Positions 24,246-33,290 of a DNA stretch of 64,000 nt are shown in pieces (the stretch's first letter is position 1; each line of letters opens with the position of its first letter). The notes under the pieces are model-generated. The model saw only the letters and a list, made by a program, of their open reading frames with translations. It was not told where the DNA came from and searched no databases. Location of the stretch: the NCBI GenBank assembly GCA_964611335.1, contig CAZSXR010000002.1, forward strand, positions 496,001 through 560,000, written 5' to 3'. The DNA is from BOG-1112 sp964611335. GTDB taxonomy: Bacteria; Bdellovibrionota_B; Oligoflexia; Oligoflexales; Bog-1112. A program made the position numbers and the translations under genes.

Positions 24246-25601
24246 CTACGCTTCGCCTTCCTTGTGAGGCCTTTCTTTTGACGGCTTTTTCAGCATCACC
24301 AATAAACATGCCAAGGCTAAGAACAAGAATCCCACCCGTAAAACAAAGAAATGAGAAACATCGAAGAAGAAGATAGGTAAGGCTTCCACGCCTTCATAAA
24401 TACTTTTGACGACATCAAGAAATAAAATTTGAAGTTGGAAACCAAGAGAAATAAGCCCCCTGGGGAACAATTCTGTTAACAGCAGCGGGAAAATTCCTAC
24501 AATCACGAAAGGAAATAAAGGGACAACAAGTAGATTTAGAAAAATTCCCAAAACACTCAACTGCCCTAGAACCGCACTCATAAAAAGGCATAGAGTTATT
24601 TGACATAATAAAATTTCTCTCCAACTTTTCACTTTCATTTTTACAAAAGCAAATACCGTAAGATAGGTCAACCAACTCAGAATAGATCCCACTGAGAAGA
24701 TATCTAAAGCAAAAAAAATACTTTGCAGAACCAAGACCCATGAAATTCGCTCAATATGGGAGCAATCGATCGCAAATATTTTTACGAATTGATCAAAAGA
24801 GAAAAGGAGAAAAGAACGTTGAACAGAAGGAGGAAACCCAATCGCTGCTGCATATATATAAACTAACACCAAAGTAATAATTTTTAATAAAGGTTTTAGT
24901 GAGTACCACATGCGTGGACTTAAAATTCTAAAAGAGTAGAGAACTTGAAATGGGAAAAAAACAATTTTCAAAAGAATAAATGCTATGAAACTTATATGCA
25001 GCCCACTGATGACTAAAAGATGAAAAATTCCAAGCTCTTTAAAAGCAAGCAAATATTCTTCCCCCAAGCGGAACTTGTTTCCGAGAATTACAGAATATAT
25101 AAAGCCTTGGATTCTTGCTGGTGTCTCTGAAATTTTATTTTCTATACCTTTTACGAATCGGAAAAGAAACGAAAATTCAAACGATGCATTCTGCAAAGTT
25201 GGTGAGAAACGATTGCGCGCATTTGGGAAAAATGATTCGTTAGGGAGATGAATAGAGTCACCATAGTCTGAAATATTTCCTACCCCTGTTAGGTAAAAGT
25301 AACGACATCCTGATTTAGCAAGTTTTCCCATACCAAAAGGTATGAGGTTTGTTTGCATGATTTGAACTTCTCTAAGATGTCCTGTCGGAGAGGGAGCATT
25401 ATGACTAGCTCCCCAAAAGAAGGACCCAAATAAAAGCAATGGGATTTTAATAAATTTTTTAGACTGTAAAAACAGGGTAAAAAACAGGAAAGGAAACGTA
25501 TATTCTCGATTCCAGCTCACCACAAAGAAATCTGTAAAGTTCCCCAAGAGAGAGCCACACGAAAATCCAAACAGCCATAATAACAAATAACCTCTTTCCA
25601 T
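24246..25601 (-). CDS. comEC: ComEC/Rec2-type DNA uptake channel, short form
   Basis: The 451-residue polytopic protein contains the Competence-domain hallmarks FHLLVISGLHISFIAF and GFPPSVQRSFLL, followed by many membrane helices. ComEC forms the inner-membrane channel for single-stranded DNA during natural transformation. Full-length proteins are usually 700-800 residues with a C-terminal metallo-beta-lactamase domain; here the protein ends after the membrane part with no HxHxDH motif. The beta-lactamase part may be encoded elsewhere or be dispensable. An N-terminal membrane and OB-like region is short but present. It lies 50 bases downstream of lpxC and may be co-transcribed with it. Confidence 0.85.
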   Translation of the reverse strand: MERGYLLLWLFGFSCGSLLGNFTDFFVVSWNREYTFPFLFFTLFLQSKKFIKIPLLLFGSFFWGASHNAPSPTGHLREVQIMQTNLIPFGMGKLAKSGCRYFYLTGVGNISDYGDSIHLPNESFFPNARNRFSPTLQNASFEFSFLFRFVKGIENKISETPARIQGFIYSVILGNKFRLGEEYLLAFKELGIFHLLVISGLHISFIAFILLKIVFFPFQVLYSFRILSPRMWYSLKPLLKIITLVLVYIYAAAIGFPPSVQRSFLLFSFDQFVKIFAIDCSHIERISWVLVLQSIFFALDIFSVGSILSWLTYLTVFAFVKMKVKSWREILLCQITLCLFMSAVLGQLSVLGIFLNLLVVPLFPFVIVGIFPLLLTELFPRGLISLGFQLQILFLDVVKSIYEGVEALPIFFFDVSHFFVLRVGFLFLALACLLVMLKKPSKERPHKEGEA

Positions 25602-25651
25602 TTCTATTTTTTAAAGGAGTATATAGATGTCAGGCTATTGACATATGAAAA

Positions 25652-26542
25652 TTAAGCTATTGCTGAGCAGTGATCAGAGGAAAGTTCTTGTTCTGAAGCT
25701 TCTAAATAACTCATAATTTTGCGAGTGAAATTTGCATGAAGATGATGACCATTTTTACAAAGTATAACTTTTCCAGTTAAATTTCCTGGAAGGAGCGCTA
25801 TGTCACCAAAAAAATCCAAAAGTTTGTGTCGCACAAATTCATCAGGGAAGCGAAGACCTTCTGTATTTAAGACTTTTTCATCATCCACAACAACAGCATT
25901 ATCAAGCGAACCTCCTAAAGCAAGCCCTTGAGCGCGCATCTGTTGAATACTATTGAGATGACAGAAGGTTCTTGCTTCCGATATTTTTAAAAACTCTTCA
26001 AAGCTATAACGAAATGCTAATGACTGCTGACCTATGGTCGTAGTAGGAAAATCTACAAAACAAGAAACTTCCAACGAAGTATCGTTTCTATTTTTATGAG
26101 GTTCGTAATGAATATATTTATCACCATCCCTAATCTCAAAAGCTTTTGGAAGACTGATCAAAGATCTTGGAACATGCTGGATTTGAACTCCTGCTTCAGT
26201 AAATTTATCCACAAAGGGTGCAGAACTCCCATCAAGGATCGGAATTTCTCCTGCACTTACACGAACCAAAGCATTGTCTATACCTAAACCCCAAAACGCT
26301 GCCATGAGATGTTCTACAGTGGAGACACTTTGAGCCCCTTTTCCTAGAGTTGTACTGAGAACAGTGGATGAAATATTGGAAGGGCAAGCAAGTATAGGAT
26401 GAGAGAGGATATCCGTTCTTTCGAACAGAATGCCCATATTGGGACCCTGGGGAAGAACTTCCAAATTCACGAGACTGCCGCTATGTAAGCCGACACCCAC
26501 AAACTGAATAGGTCTAGCTACAGTTCCTTGAAATCTCTTCAT
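25652..26542 (-). CDS. lpxC: UDP-3-O-acyl-N-acetylglucosamine deacetylase
   Basis: The 296-residue protein begins QGTVARPIQFVGVGLHSG (from residue 5) and has the three zinc-ligand sites of LpxC: STVEHLMAA with His78, then RHKLLDFFGD carrying the second His and an Asp. IPILDGSSAPFV is also diagnostic. LpxC catalyses the committed step of lipid A synthesis in the cytosol, which shows that the organism makes lipopolysaccharide. Length is normal. comEC follows on the same strand. Confidence 0.97.
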   Translation of the reverse strand: MKRFQGTVARPIQFVGVGLHSGSLVNLEVLPQGPNMGILFERTDILSHPILACPSNISSTVLSTTLGKGAQSVSTVEHLMAAFWGLGIDNALVRVSAGEIPILDGSSAPFVDKFTEAGVQIQHVPRSLISLPKAFEIRDGDKYIHYEPHKNRNDTSLEVSCFVDFPTTTIGQQSLAFRYSFEEFLKISEARTFCHLNSIQQMRAQGLALGGSLDNAVVVDDEKVLNTEGLRFPDEFVRHKLLDFFGDIALLPGNLTGKVILCKNGHHLHANFTRKIMSYLEASEQELSSDHCSAIA

Positions 26543-26752
26543 TCTTACTCCTTATTAAGGGTCATCACTCTTTGATACTCAGCAAAACACATACCAAGTC
26601 TTTACCTTTAAAAAATTAAAAGTAATTTTAAAGAGTTAGATTTAAAATGCACTTCTTATCCCTTTGTTTTAATTTGCTAAAGTTGCGTAAAGGACACATT
26701 AATCCTCGCCCACTGTGTCTGATAGACCCTTTTATGAAAGAGAAATATAAAC

Positions 26753-27349
26753 TCATACCTTTTTGAGGTTTTGAAGAACAAGTGTTTTAATTTCCTTCAA
26801 TACAAGATCATAATCGAAGGCCGTTTCGTCAAATAACCACTGCATGCTGATCCCATCTACAAGGGCAATAATGAGTGAACTATATTCCATTGGATTGACT
26901 TCGCGAAAAGCTCCTTTTTGTATTCCTTCTAAAATAACTTTAGAACAAGCTTCTCGGAAGTTTTGGTAATGCTTTGCAACCGTAAGCCGAACTTCTTCTT
27001 TCTGATTGATTTGAGTCCAGAAATCCATATTGACTTGGTAGTATTCTTTAGTTTTTCTGACGATATTGAGACAAGTACCAAGAAAAAGGTCTAGCTTTTT
27101 CATAGGATCGATCGCTTCATTCATTCCCGAATTTAAAAGACTGCCTATATCGCTGGCAACATGTTCCAGCACAGACATCATCAGATCGTCTTTGTTGAGA
27201 AAATAATAGTGAATAATGCCCTTACTCACTCCAGCTGAACGCGCAACATCTTGCATGGAAAAATTATTATAACCATATCGCGAGATGCAATCGACGGTAG
27301 CTTTTACAATTTGATTTTTTCTTTCATTTGCGACTTCTGATCTCGTCAT
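26753..27349 (-). CDS. TetR/AcrR-family transcriptional regulator
   Basis: The 198-residue protein has an N-terminal TetR DNA-binding domain with helix-turn-helix SMQDVARSAGVSKGIIHYYF at about residues 30-50. The C-terminal ligand domain resembles the BetI-type TetR_C family (YSSLIIALVDGISMQWLFD). It should repress a nearby or distant target in response to a small molecule. The divergent outer-membrane operon at 27538 is a candidate target, as TetR genes are often divergent from what they control. No clean palindrome was found between them. Confidence 0.9.
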   Translation of the reverse strand: MTRSEVANERKNQIVKATVDCISRYGYNNFSMQDVARSAGVSKGIIHYYFLNKDDLMMSVLEHVASDIGSLLNSGMNEAIDPMKKLDLFLGTCLNIVRKTKEYYQVNMDFWTQINQKEEVRLTVAKHYQNFREACSKVILEGIQKGAFREVNPMEYSSLIIALVDGISMQWLFDETAFDYDLVLKEIKTLVLQNLKKV

Positions 27350-27537
27350 TCAACTATTCCCCATAGATGTTTCTCTTGGAATTTAAGAAACGTAAAATTT
27401 ATTTTTTATACCTAAAGCTTCAGAGAAATGAACTTGCTATTCTTTTTCTAGCCCCTAGTTGGAAATGATATTATGCTAAAATAAAGTCTCTTACAAAAAT
27501 GGGTAATTTTATTTGCTGCGATTCAGTGGAGTTTTTC

Positions 27538-28653
27538 ATGGGCCTAAGATCTCTGAAAACAGGCAGATTCCTTTTCCTACTTACCTTTTTCCTCACAACA
27601 ACCGAAGGCTTTTCTCAAGATACATGGACTCAATTTGGGGTTCGTCCTCTTGCTATGGGAAACGCCTTTGTTGGAGTGGCAGACGACTTCAATGCTTTAT
27701 ACTACAACCCCGCTGGATTAGCTCGAATTAAAGAATGGGAGTTAGAAATTATCAACCCCAAGTTTGATATTTCAGCAAACACTTATTTTCTTGCAAAGAC
27801 TCTAAAGAAAAAGGGGAAAATGAGTCTGAGCGATACCTTTCAAACAATCAGCGATGAAACTGGAAAGCCTAACTACATAGGTTTTTCACTCACTCCTTAC
27901 TATATCCGTCCAGGATGGGGTTTTGGTCTTACATCAGACACCTTTGCATCTTTTATTCCTCATCAGGATGGGGTTGATATCGACACAAAAGCTTACACAC
28001 AGCTCACAACAATACCTGTGTCGCACGCTAGAAATTTTTTCGCGAACCGACTGAGTTTGGGTGCAACTTTTAAACTGATCGGGACAGCGGGGTTTGACGA
28101 GAATGTTACGATGGGAAATATATCTCTTGTCGTTCCTAAGTCTCAAACAGGTTCAAATCTTAAGCTCAAAGATTTTCTCGTCTCAGGTTTAGGCTTCGGA
28201 GTGGACTTGGGTCTTCTTTTTACCCCGAGTGAAACGCCTATGGAACCCACTTTCGGGATGAGTGTTATCAACATTGGCGGAATTGCATACAGGAAGCTTC
28301 TAAAAAGCGGAACCACAGCCCCAAATGTCGCGCCTATTGTAAACACGGGATTCAGCATAAAGCCTTATAAAACGGATCGGATGTATGTTTTGGTTGCTTT
28401 AGATACTCACATGATTAACAAGCCCTCTCATTTCTCTCACAAATTAAATCTTGGCGTTGAGTGGGGATTTGGGAAGATCATCAAAGTTGAAGCTGGGCTT
28501 CACGAAGGATACCTGACGGGTGGTTTTCAATTTGATGTTTGGCTCTTTAAACTCCGCCTTGCGACATACAGAGTCGACAGAAGTCCTCTCGTAGGAATGG
28601 AAAATAGCCTAACGGATAGAAGAGTCGTATTACAATTTAAGTTATTAATTTAA
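27538..28653 (+). CDS. PorV/UPF0164-like outer membrane beta-barrel protein
   Basis: The 371-residue protein, from the ATG with GGAG 6 bases upstream, has a signal peptide (about residues 1-25, ending TTEGFS). It begins FGVRPLAMGNAFVGVADDFN followed by ALYYNPAGLA, the signature of FadL/PorV/UPF0164-type barrels. The remaining sequence alternates short strands and turns. It likely sits in the outer membrane. The next gene starts 13 bases after the stop and encodes another barrel-like protein, so the two form an operon. The TetR gene is divergent. The substrate is unknown. Confidence 0.8.
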   Translation: MGLRSLKTGRFLFLLTFFLTTTEGFSQDTWTQFGVRPLAMGNAFVGVADDFNALYYNPAGLARIKEWELEIINPKFDISANTYFLAKTLKKKGKMSLSDTFQTISDETGKPNYIGFSLTPYYIRPGWGFGLTSDTFASFIPHQDGVDIDTKAYTQLTTIPVSHARNFFANRLSLGATFKLIGTAGFDENVTMGNISLVVPKSQTGSNLKLKDFLVSGLGFGVDLGLLFTPSETPMEPTFGMSVINIGGIAYRKLLKSGTTAPNVAPIVNTGFSIKPYKTDRMYVLVALDTHMINKPSHFSHKLNLGVEWGFGKIIKVEAGLHEGYLTGGFQFDVWLFKLRLATYRVDRSPLVGMENSLTDRRVVLQFKLLI

Positions 28654-28666
28654 GTCGGAGTCCATT

Positions 28667-29332
28667 ATGCTTAAAACTAAACTCCAACATCTCTTAATTT
28701 TCTTGCTTCTAAGCTCTTTTCTAAGTGTTCGGCTATATGCGGAGAGTGCAAACAAAGAACCAAGCACTTCCAACGCCGCTTCGAATGGTTCTTTTATTTC
28801 GAAGTTTTCTGAGAAGGCCTCATCCTTTATTTCAAACACAATCATAAGCAGCGGATTTGGACTTATTCGTGCGTACAAAATGATTGGCCAGCAAGACTTG
28901 GGTGCTAATGGAGGTGCAGATGTAAAACTTTCTCATCTCTCTGCTAATAATTTCCGAGGGAAAAAAGTCTATGCAACTTTGCGATTTCTTCCCTTTAACG
29001 TTGGGCCTGATTCCACGACTAACGGTGTAACTCAAGAATATTCTGGATCCATGAACACTTACGCAGCAGGAGCTGAAGCACTCTTAGCTTCGATACATAA
29101 ATTCGACTTCCTTTCTTCTATAGAAATCGGTTTTTTTGAAACCGCCTTGAAAGAATTGGTTCCCGTAACCGAGTCAGATCGTCCTATTCCTCGTTTAGGA
29201 ACTCTTTTCATTGCTGGCGGAGAAGTCCGCTATAAACCCTATGAAAAATTTAACGTAGGTTCCCGCCTTTATCTCGCGACTGGATCTATTTCTTACGTCA
29301 GTTTATTTCTTAGCGCCTCTTTCCTATTCTAA
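28667..29332 (+). CDS. Probable outer membrane protein, unknown function
   Basis: The 221-residue protein has a signal peptide (about residues 1-25, ending RLYA). The mature part has a short Ser/Asn-rich linker, then strand-like segments with alternating hydrophobic residues. It ends in SLFLSASFLF with a terminal Phe, as in many outer-membrane barrels recognised by the BAM complex. It is too short for a large porin, so a small 8- to 10-strand barrel is likely. It directly follows the PorV-like gene. Confidence 0.7.
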   Translation: MLKTKLQHLLIFLLLSSFLSVRLYAESANKEPSTSNAASNGSFISKFSEKASSFISNTIISSGFGLIRAYKMIGQQDLGANGGADVKLSHLSANNFRGKKVYATLRFLPFNVGPDSTTNGVTQEYSGSMNTYAAGAEALLASIHKFDFLSSIEIGFFETALKELVPVTESDRPIPRLGTLFIAGGEVRYKPYEKFNVGSRLYLATGSISYVSLFLSASFLF

Positions 29333-29402
29333 TTTCGAAACGTGATTTATTTTTTCTACATTCTTCCTTACACTGTGGGCAAACTCTATTTTGAGATTTT
29401 TA

Positions 29403-30905
29403 ATGAAGTATCTTTTTACTAGTATTTTATTTCTAACCACTCTGTTCTCGTGCAATAAAGAAGACTCTGGATTCCTCCTTGTTCACGCTCCTAAAAATGG
29501 TGAATATGAAGTCTATAAAATACTTGGCGATGCAACTCTTCAGTTCGTTTCAAATCAGATCGGGGAATTAAACAAAAAACTTCCACTAAATTCTGGACAT
29601 TATTTGATTCTCGGAGACTGTTCTCATCAGATGGTGAACATTCAGCCGGATAAAACTACGGAACTGCATGCACATACACTGAGCTTTACGCCCCCCATAC
29701 CTGTTCAAGATGGGGATTTATTTACAATTCAATGCAATCGATACCCTCAAAGTCACCCCCCCCAACAGATCAATAAACGTTTTGATCTGACGGTGTTTCC
29801 TGTCGTGATAGACATGCTTGTGGGAATGAAGGCTCTTAGAGTGGACTTAAGCACACCCGAATATAAAACATCTCGAAGCATTCATTATGATCTCGCTGCA
29901 CTTCGAGTCTCATCTGCAACAAAAGAATTCCCAGTAGAAATTCCCCCCTATTTTGTTTCAACATCAGATGGGCAACTCGCAATTACTCAATCTCAAGAAT
30001 TCGGGAAATGGCAATATTTGTTAGCAGGGAACTATATACTTACCGTCAATGGAACCCAGCGTGAAGTCTCACTCAAAAACAAAGATGCTCTCTCTATAGC
30101 GCCTTCCTATATTAAATTTGAAAGTTCCCCTAACGTTAATATTGATCGTTATCAAGCAATCAAAGGCGAGCCTTATACTGTAGAACTAAATTCTCAGCGA
30201 GCATTCACCATCAACACGATCTACCCTCTGATCTCAGAAACCGTGAATTTCAGACTTGAAGGCGCAATCAAAGCCGACCTTATAAGTTTGGAAGCAGAAA
30301 AGCTGAAAACCCTAACACTTCGAAGTGTGGAAGTGAGTCTCAATTGTGGCCCCTGGGAATGGGAGTGTTTAGGGAAAAAAGATGTGAGCCTTTTTGAAAC
30401 GGATTCTCCTTATCCATTCATGCATGGTAGCACTGACCTCCCCATACTTTTTTCTAATGAAAATGTGCAGATTGAAATCGAAGGAGCGCAAGGACTTAGA
30501 TATAAAATTGCTAGCAACAGGGATACTATTTACGAAACGGGGCTTCTTCTTCTAAAACCTAAAGTAGCCCATAAGCCTGGACAAATGAGTCTTCTTGTCC
30601 GAGTTGAAGGAAATAATTCCAATATTCTAGGACAGTCCTATGATATTCCCTATACTCGAGAAACTCGCATTCATCTCATAACAGGTACTTACAATTTAAA
30701 TCATTTTTATATGATAGGCTCTCAAACACAGAATGGTGGAGTTCAGCTATCTTCTAAAGTTATGCTTAGTGTGAAAAAAGCAGAAGTGCGTGAGTTTGTT
30801 TTTGACTACTATTTACCAGAAGATAAATTTGAAAGTTACTCTCAATCGTCTCTACGAAATAAACGCGGAAAATTGCGTAAAGACAAAACTTTTACTATCT
30901 TCTAG
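29403..30905 (+). CDS. Large lipoprotein of unknown function
   Basis: The 500-residue protein starts at ATG 29403 (a TTG four codons upstream is possible) and has a lipoprotein signal peptide ending TTLFSC, with Cys17. The mature part is rich in beta-strand and proline segments, suggesting several Ig-like or jelly-roll domains. I recognise no family. It comes 70 bases after the outer-membrane pair on the same strand and may belong to the same envelope cluster. Its stop overlaps the stop of the convergent gene at 30902-31240 through CTAG. Confidence 0.7.
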   Translation: MKYLFTSILFLTTLFSCNKEDSGFLLVHAPKNGEYEVYKILGDATLQFVSNQIGELNKKLPLNSGHYLILGDCSHQMVNIQPDKTTELHAHTLSFTPPIPVQDGDLFTIQCNRYPQSHPPQQINKRFDLTVFPVVIDMLVGMKALRVDLSTPEYKTSRSIHYDLAALRVSSATKEFPVEIPPYFVSTSDGQLAITQSQEFGKWQYLLAGNYILTVNGTQREVSLKNKDALSIAPSYIKFESSPNVNIDRYQAIKGEPYTVELNSQRAFTINTIYPLISETVNFRLEGAIKADLISLEAEKLKTLTLRSVEVSLNCGPWEWECLGKKDVSLFETDSPYPFMHGSTDLPILFSNENVQIEIEGAQGLRYKIASNRDTIYETGLLLLKPKVAHKPGQMSLLVRVEGNNSNILGQSYDIPYTRETRIHLITGTYNLNHFYMIGSQTQNGGVQLSSKVMLSVKKAEVREFVFDYYLPEDKFESYSQSSLRNKRGKLRKDKTFTIF

Positions 30906-31240
30906 GTTTCAGATTTGGATAGTCTATTTACAAGATTGAGGACTTCGATACTTGCAAGGTAGAGTTCCTCTGCTTCCGTCCAATCATCATCTGCTTTTTT
31001 TCGACGCAGCGTATAAGCTCTCAGTTCATGATCACCGTCGTAGGTTTCTAGAAGATCCTTAAGCGCAGATTGAAACTCTTCTGAGTCATGCTGAAACTTT
31101 TGCAAATTTCCACGCACAGTTTTCAAATCTCGCACTGCATCAAATTCCTTTTGTCCTTCAAGCAGTGTCATAAATTTATCTAAAGCATTCACTAAATCAT
31201 TGGCTGAAGTCTGTTTTGTTTTCTTTAAAACGCTCGACAT
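30902..31240 (-). CDS. Small helical cytoplasmic protein, unknown function
   Basis: The 112-residue protein has no signal peptide and is almost wholly helical and charged (FMTLLEGQKEFDAVRDLKTV and EELYLASIEVLNLVNRL). It looks like a helical bundle or coiled-coil dimer. I do not recognise a family. The ATG is preceded by GGAGG about 5 bases upstream, which supports translation. The stop shares CTAG with the convergent lipoprotein gene. Confidence 0.65.
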   Translation of the reverse strand: MSSVLKKTKQTSANDLVNALDKFMTLLEGQKEFDAVRDLKTVRGNLQKFQHDSEEFQSALKDLLETYDGDHELRAYTLRRKKADDDWTEAEELYLASIEVLNLVNRLSKSET

Positions 31241-31359
31241 GCGTTTTCCTCCGGTAATTAGATGAAGGTGGGTGATTAACGGTGGTCAGTTTAGGTTAGG
31301 ATTTTAAAAAAAGCAAATGCCTACATTGCAAACAGCAAAAGTTTTTCAAACAAAAGATA

Positions 31360-31389
31360 TTGACACCAACTCCATGTATAAAGTACAAA
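31360..31389 (+). promoter_or_regulatory. Promoter of the tRNA pair
   Basis: TTGACA at 31360-31365 is a perfect -35 hexamer, followed after 18 bases by TACAAA (31384-31389), a four-of-six -10 match. The tRNA-Lys begins about 32 bases downstream of the -10, as expected for a stable-RNA operon. Confidence 0.5.
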
Positions 31390-31420
31390 GCCTTCTCTTG
31401 TTTAGCGTTTTAAAAAACGC

Positions 31421-31496
31421 GGGCCAATAGCTCAGGTGGTAGAGCAGCACACTTTTAATGTGCGGGTCCCTGGTTCGAGTCCAGGTTGGCTCACCA
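31421..31496 (+). tRNA. tRNA-Lys (anticodon TTT)
   Basis: The 76-base cloverleaf is complete. The acceptor arms GGGCCAA and TTGGCTC pair over seven positions with one G-T. The anticodon stem is GCACA/TGTGC around the loop CTTTTAA with anticodon TTT. The T arm contains GGTTCGAGTCC, and the 3' end ACCA is encoded. It is followed 22 bases later by tRNA-Glu. Confidence 0.97.
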
Positions 31497-31518
31497 TATT
31501 TTTCTTCAGTTAAAGTTA

Positions 31519-31595
31519 GTCCCTATCGTCTAGCCGGCCCAGGACACCGCCCTTTCACGGCGGCGACGGGGGTTCGAATCCCCCTGGGGACGCCA
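31519..31595 (+). tRNA. tRNA-Glu (anticodon TTC)
   Basis: The acceptor arms GTCCCTA and TGGGGAC pair with one T-G. The anticodon stem CCGCC/GGCGG encloses CTTTCAC with anticodon TTC. The T arm has GGTTCGAATCC, and GCCA ends the gene, so CCA is encoded. It forms a two-tRNA unit with tRNA-Lys behind one promoter. Confidence 0.97.
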
Positions 31596-31769
31596 CTTTT
31601 CTTAGCATGTCAGGACTATGCTCCATAGACACTCCAAATGAAATTTAGATTATGTTGTTCTACATAGGTGGTGGGATGCAGAGGAACGTCCTTGTACATG
31701 AGGCGGGCGCGGTATTATGATCTTAGAAGTCAAGAAATTTACGCAAAAAATTTTAGGAGATATTCCGCC

Positions 31770-32072
31770 ATGCCTAAAGAGATCGGGGTACAAGAACTTT
31801 GTAATTTTCTGAACAACGGCGCGGTACTTGTAGATGTAAGAGAGGCTGAGGAGCTCTCGAGAGAGGGCAAAATCAAAGAGGCGAAACATTGGCCTCTTTC
31901 AAGTTTTGCTTTGAGGGAGCCCGACATTTCAAAAACAACGCCAACTATTTTTTATTGCCGTTCTGGAATAAGAAGTTTGAAAGCGGCAGAAATCGCTTCG
32001 ACTTGGACAAAACAAGATGTGTATTCACTTCAGGGTGGATATCTTGCATATGTAAGTAAGCAGAAGGGTTAA
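31770..32072 (+). CDS. Rhodanese-domain protein
   Basis: The 100-residue protein from ATG 31770, with AGGAG 9-10 bases upstream, is a compact rhodanese domain. VLVDVREAEELSREG is the first block, FYCRSGIRSLKAAE holds the catalytic Cys in CRSGIR, and YSLQGGYLAY closes it. It carries sulfur as a persulfide in the cytosol. Earlier in-frame starts exist but encode residues unlike the family. It follows the tRNA pair by about 175 bases; a role in tRNA thiolation is possible but not shown. Confidence 0.88.
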   Translation: MPKEIGVQELCNFLNNGAVLVDVREAEELSREGKIKEAKHWPLSSFALREPDISKTTPTIFYCRSGIRSLKAAEIASTWTKQDVYSLQGGYLAYVSKQKG

Positions 32073-32210
32073 ATACAGAGATCCTGCATTTAACAGCCAT
32101 TTCACTTGCTATCCAGCGGACGATATTCTATATTTTCTTAATCCATGTGGATAGTTAGGTTTTCATTGCCAACACCAACTGTTCACTTTTTTACGTGGTA
32201 GATCGATTTA

Positions 32211-33290
32211 ATGGAAAAGACTGATTTGAATTCATCAGAAAAATTAAATTTAAAAGAAGAGTATAAAAGATCAGCAGGCAAAAAAGTGCCCCATGATTTT
32301 TTCATTTTTTCATGCATGGCAGAAGACCATACCTTACAAACTTTAGGCCAAAATGCTCATGTCGATGATCGATGGCCAGCGCTTGCAGAAAGAAGGGAAA
32401 CTGGCAACTTAGATGACCCGATGCCTGAGAAGTCTTTTGATGAAAGCGTACAAGATCTCATGCAATGGTATGCAAAGACTTACCCCGAGCTAACAAGCCA
32501 GCAAGTACTCGATCATGAATTGTGTAGTTTACTCGTTCCACGTTTCATCCTCATGGTTAACGATATTAGACAGCTCGTCTTCATAAAAAACAATAAGGGG
32601 TTACCTCAAATTCCAAGTGATGAACCAAGACCAGAAATTTGGGACACACTTGAGAAGTTGTTAACCGATTCTTTCCCAACATATGCTTCCTATCTTATGT
32701 CATATTTCAAATGGGTTTATGCAAAGCCTGTTGAACGCAAATTAACTCTATCGGATCTTCCTCCGGTTGGACGTTACTTTGGAATTTTGAAAGACAATTT
32801 ACGAAACAAAGATAAATCTGAGAATGAGAGCGAAAGTCCTCGAATCAATTCTCGGGAGTTGCCTTTACGAAAGCCTGAACGTGAAAAAGAAGTAGAAGAA
32901 AGCTCTTCTGCGTCTGAGGAGGAACCATCATCTGACGACGAAGAATCTTTTGAAGCTGTAGAAGAAGCTCCGCCAGCGCCTGTTGAACGCAAGGAAAGAG
33001 AACGTTCAGAGCGCAGCGAATATCGCGAACCTCGACACAAAGGGGGACGGGATCGTGGAGAAAGAGATGAAGACAAGGGTAAAAAAGATAAAGAGAAGCT
33101 TGCGCTTCTCGAAGTCGACAAAGCTATTCTTGCAATGAAGAAACATTCCTCTATGAATGAATTTCGTCTAAGGCCACAAAACAGCTTTATTCGCCGGCTT
33201 CAACACCGCAAAGTGAACGCCCTTGGCTTTCAATCTCATTCCGTCGGTGAAGATGATAACCGAGCCGTCCTCATTACCCGCGAAGATTAA
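32211..33290 (+). CDS. R3H-domain protein with long disordered linker
   Basis: The 359-residue protein has an unrecognised folded N-terminal part (about 1-190) and a highly charged, low-complexity linker (about 195-295) alternating acidic/Ser and Arg/Lys tracts. The C-terminal R3H domain reads RLRPQNSFIRRLQHRKVNAL then GFQSHSVGEDDNRAVLI. The R-x-x-x-H motif (RRLQH) binds single-stranded nucleic acid. R3H domains occur in Jag/KhpB-like RNA-binding proteins, but no KH domain is seen here. A role with RNA in the cytosol is inferred. Its stop abuts that of the convergent scpB with no gap. Confidence 0.8.
   Translation: MEKTDLNSSEKLNLKEEYKRSAGKKVPHDFFIFSCMAEDHTLQTLGQNAHVDDRWPALAERRETGNLDDPMPEKSFDESVQDLMQWYAKTYPELTSQQVLDHELCSLLVPRFILMVNDIRQLVFIKNNKGLPQIPSDEPRPEIWDTLEKLLTDSFPTYASYLMSYFKWVYAKPVERKLTLSDLPPVGRYFGILKDNLRNKDKSENESESPRINSRELPLRKPEREKEVEESSSASEEEPSSDDEESFEAVEEAPPAPVERKERERSERSEYREPRHKGGRDRGERDEDKGKKDKEKLALLEVDKAILAMKKHSSMNEFRLRPQNSFIRRLQHRKVNALGFQSHSVGEDDNRAVLITRED

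Noticed and set aside
26606..26633. CTTTAAAA/TTTTAAAG inverted repeat upstream of lpxC
   Set aside because: It is all AT apart from the end pairs, has a 12-base loop and lies in AT-rich sequence, so chance is likely.
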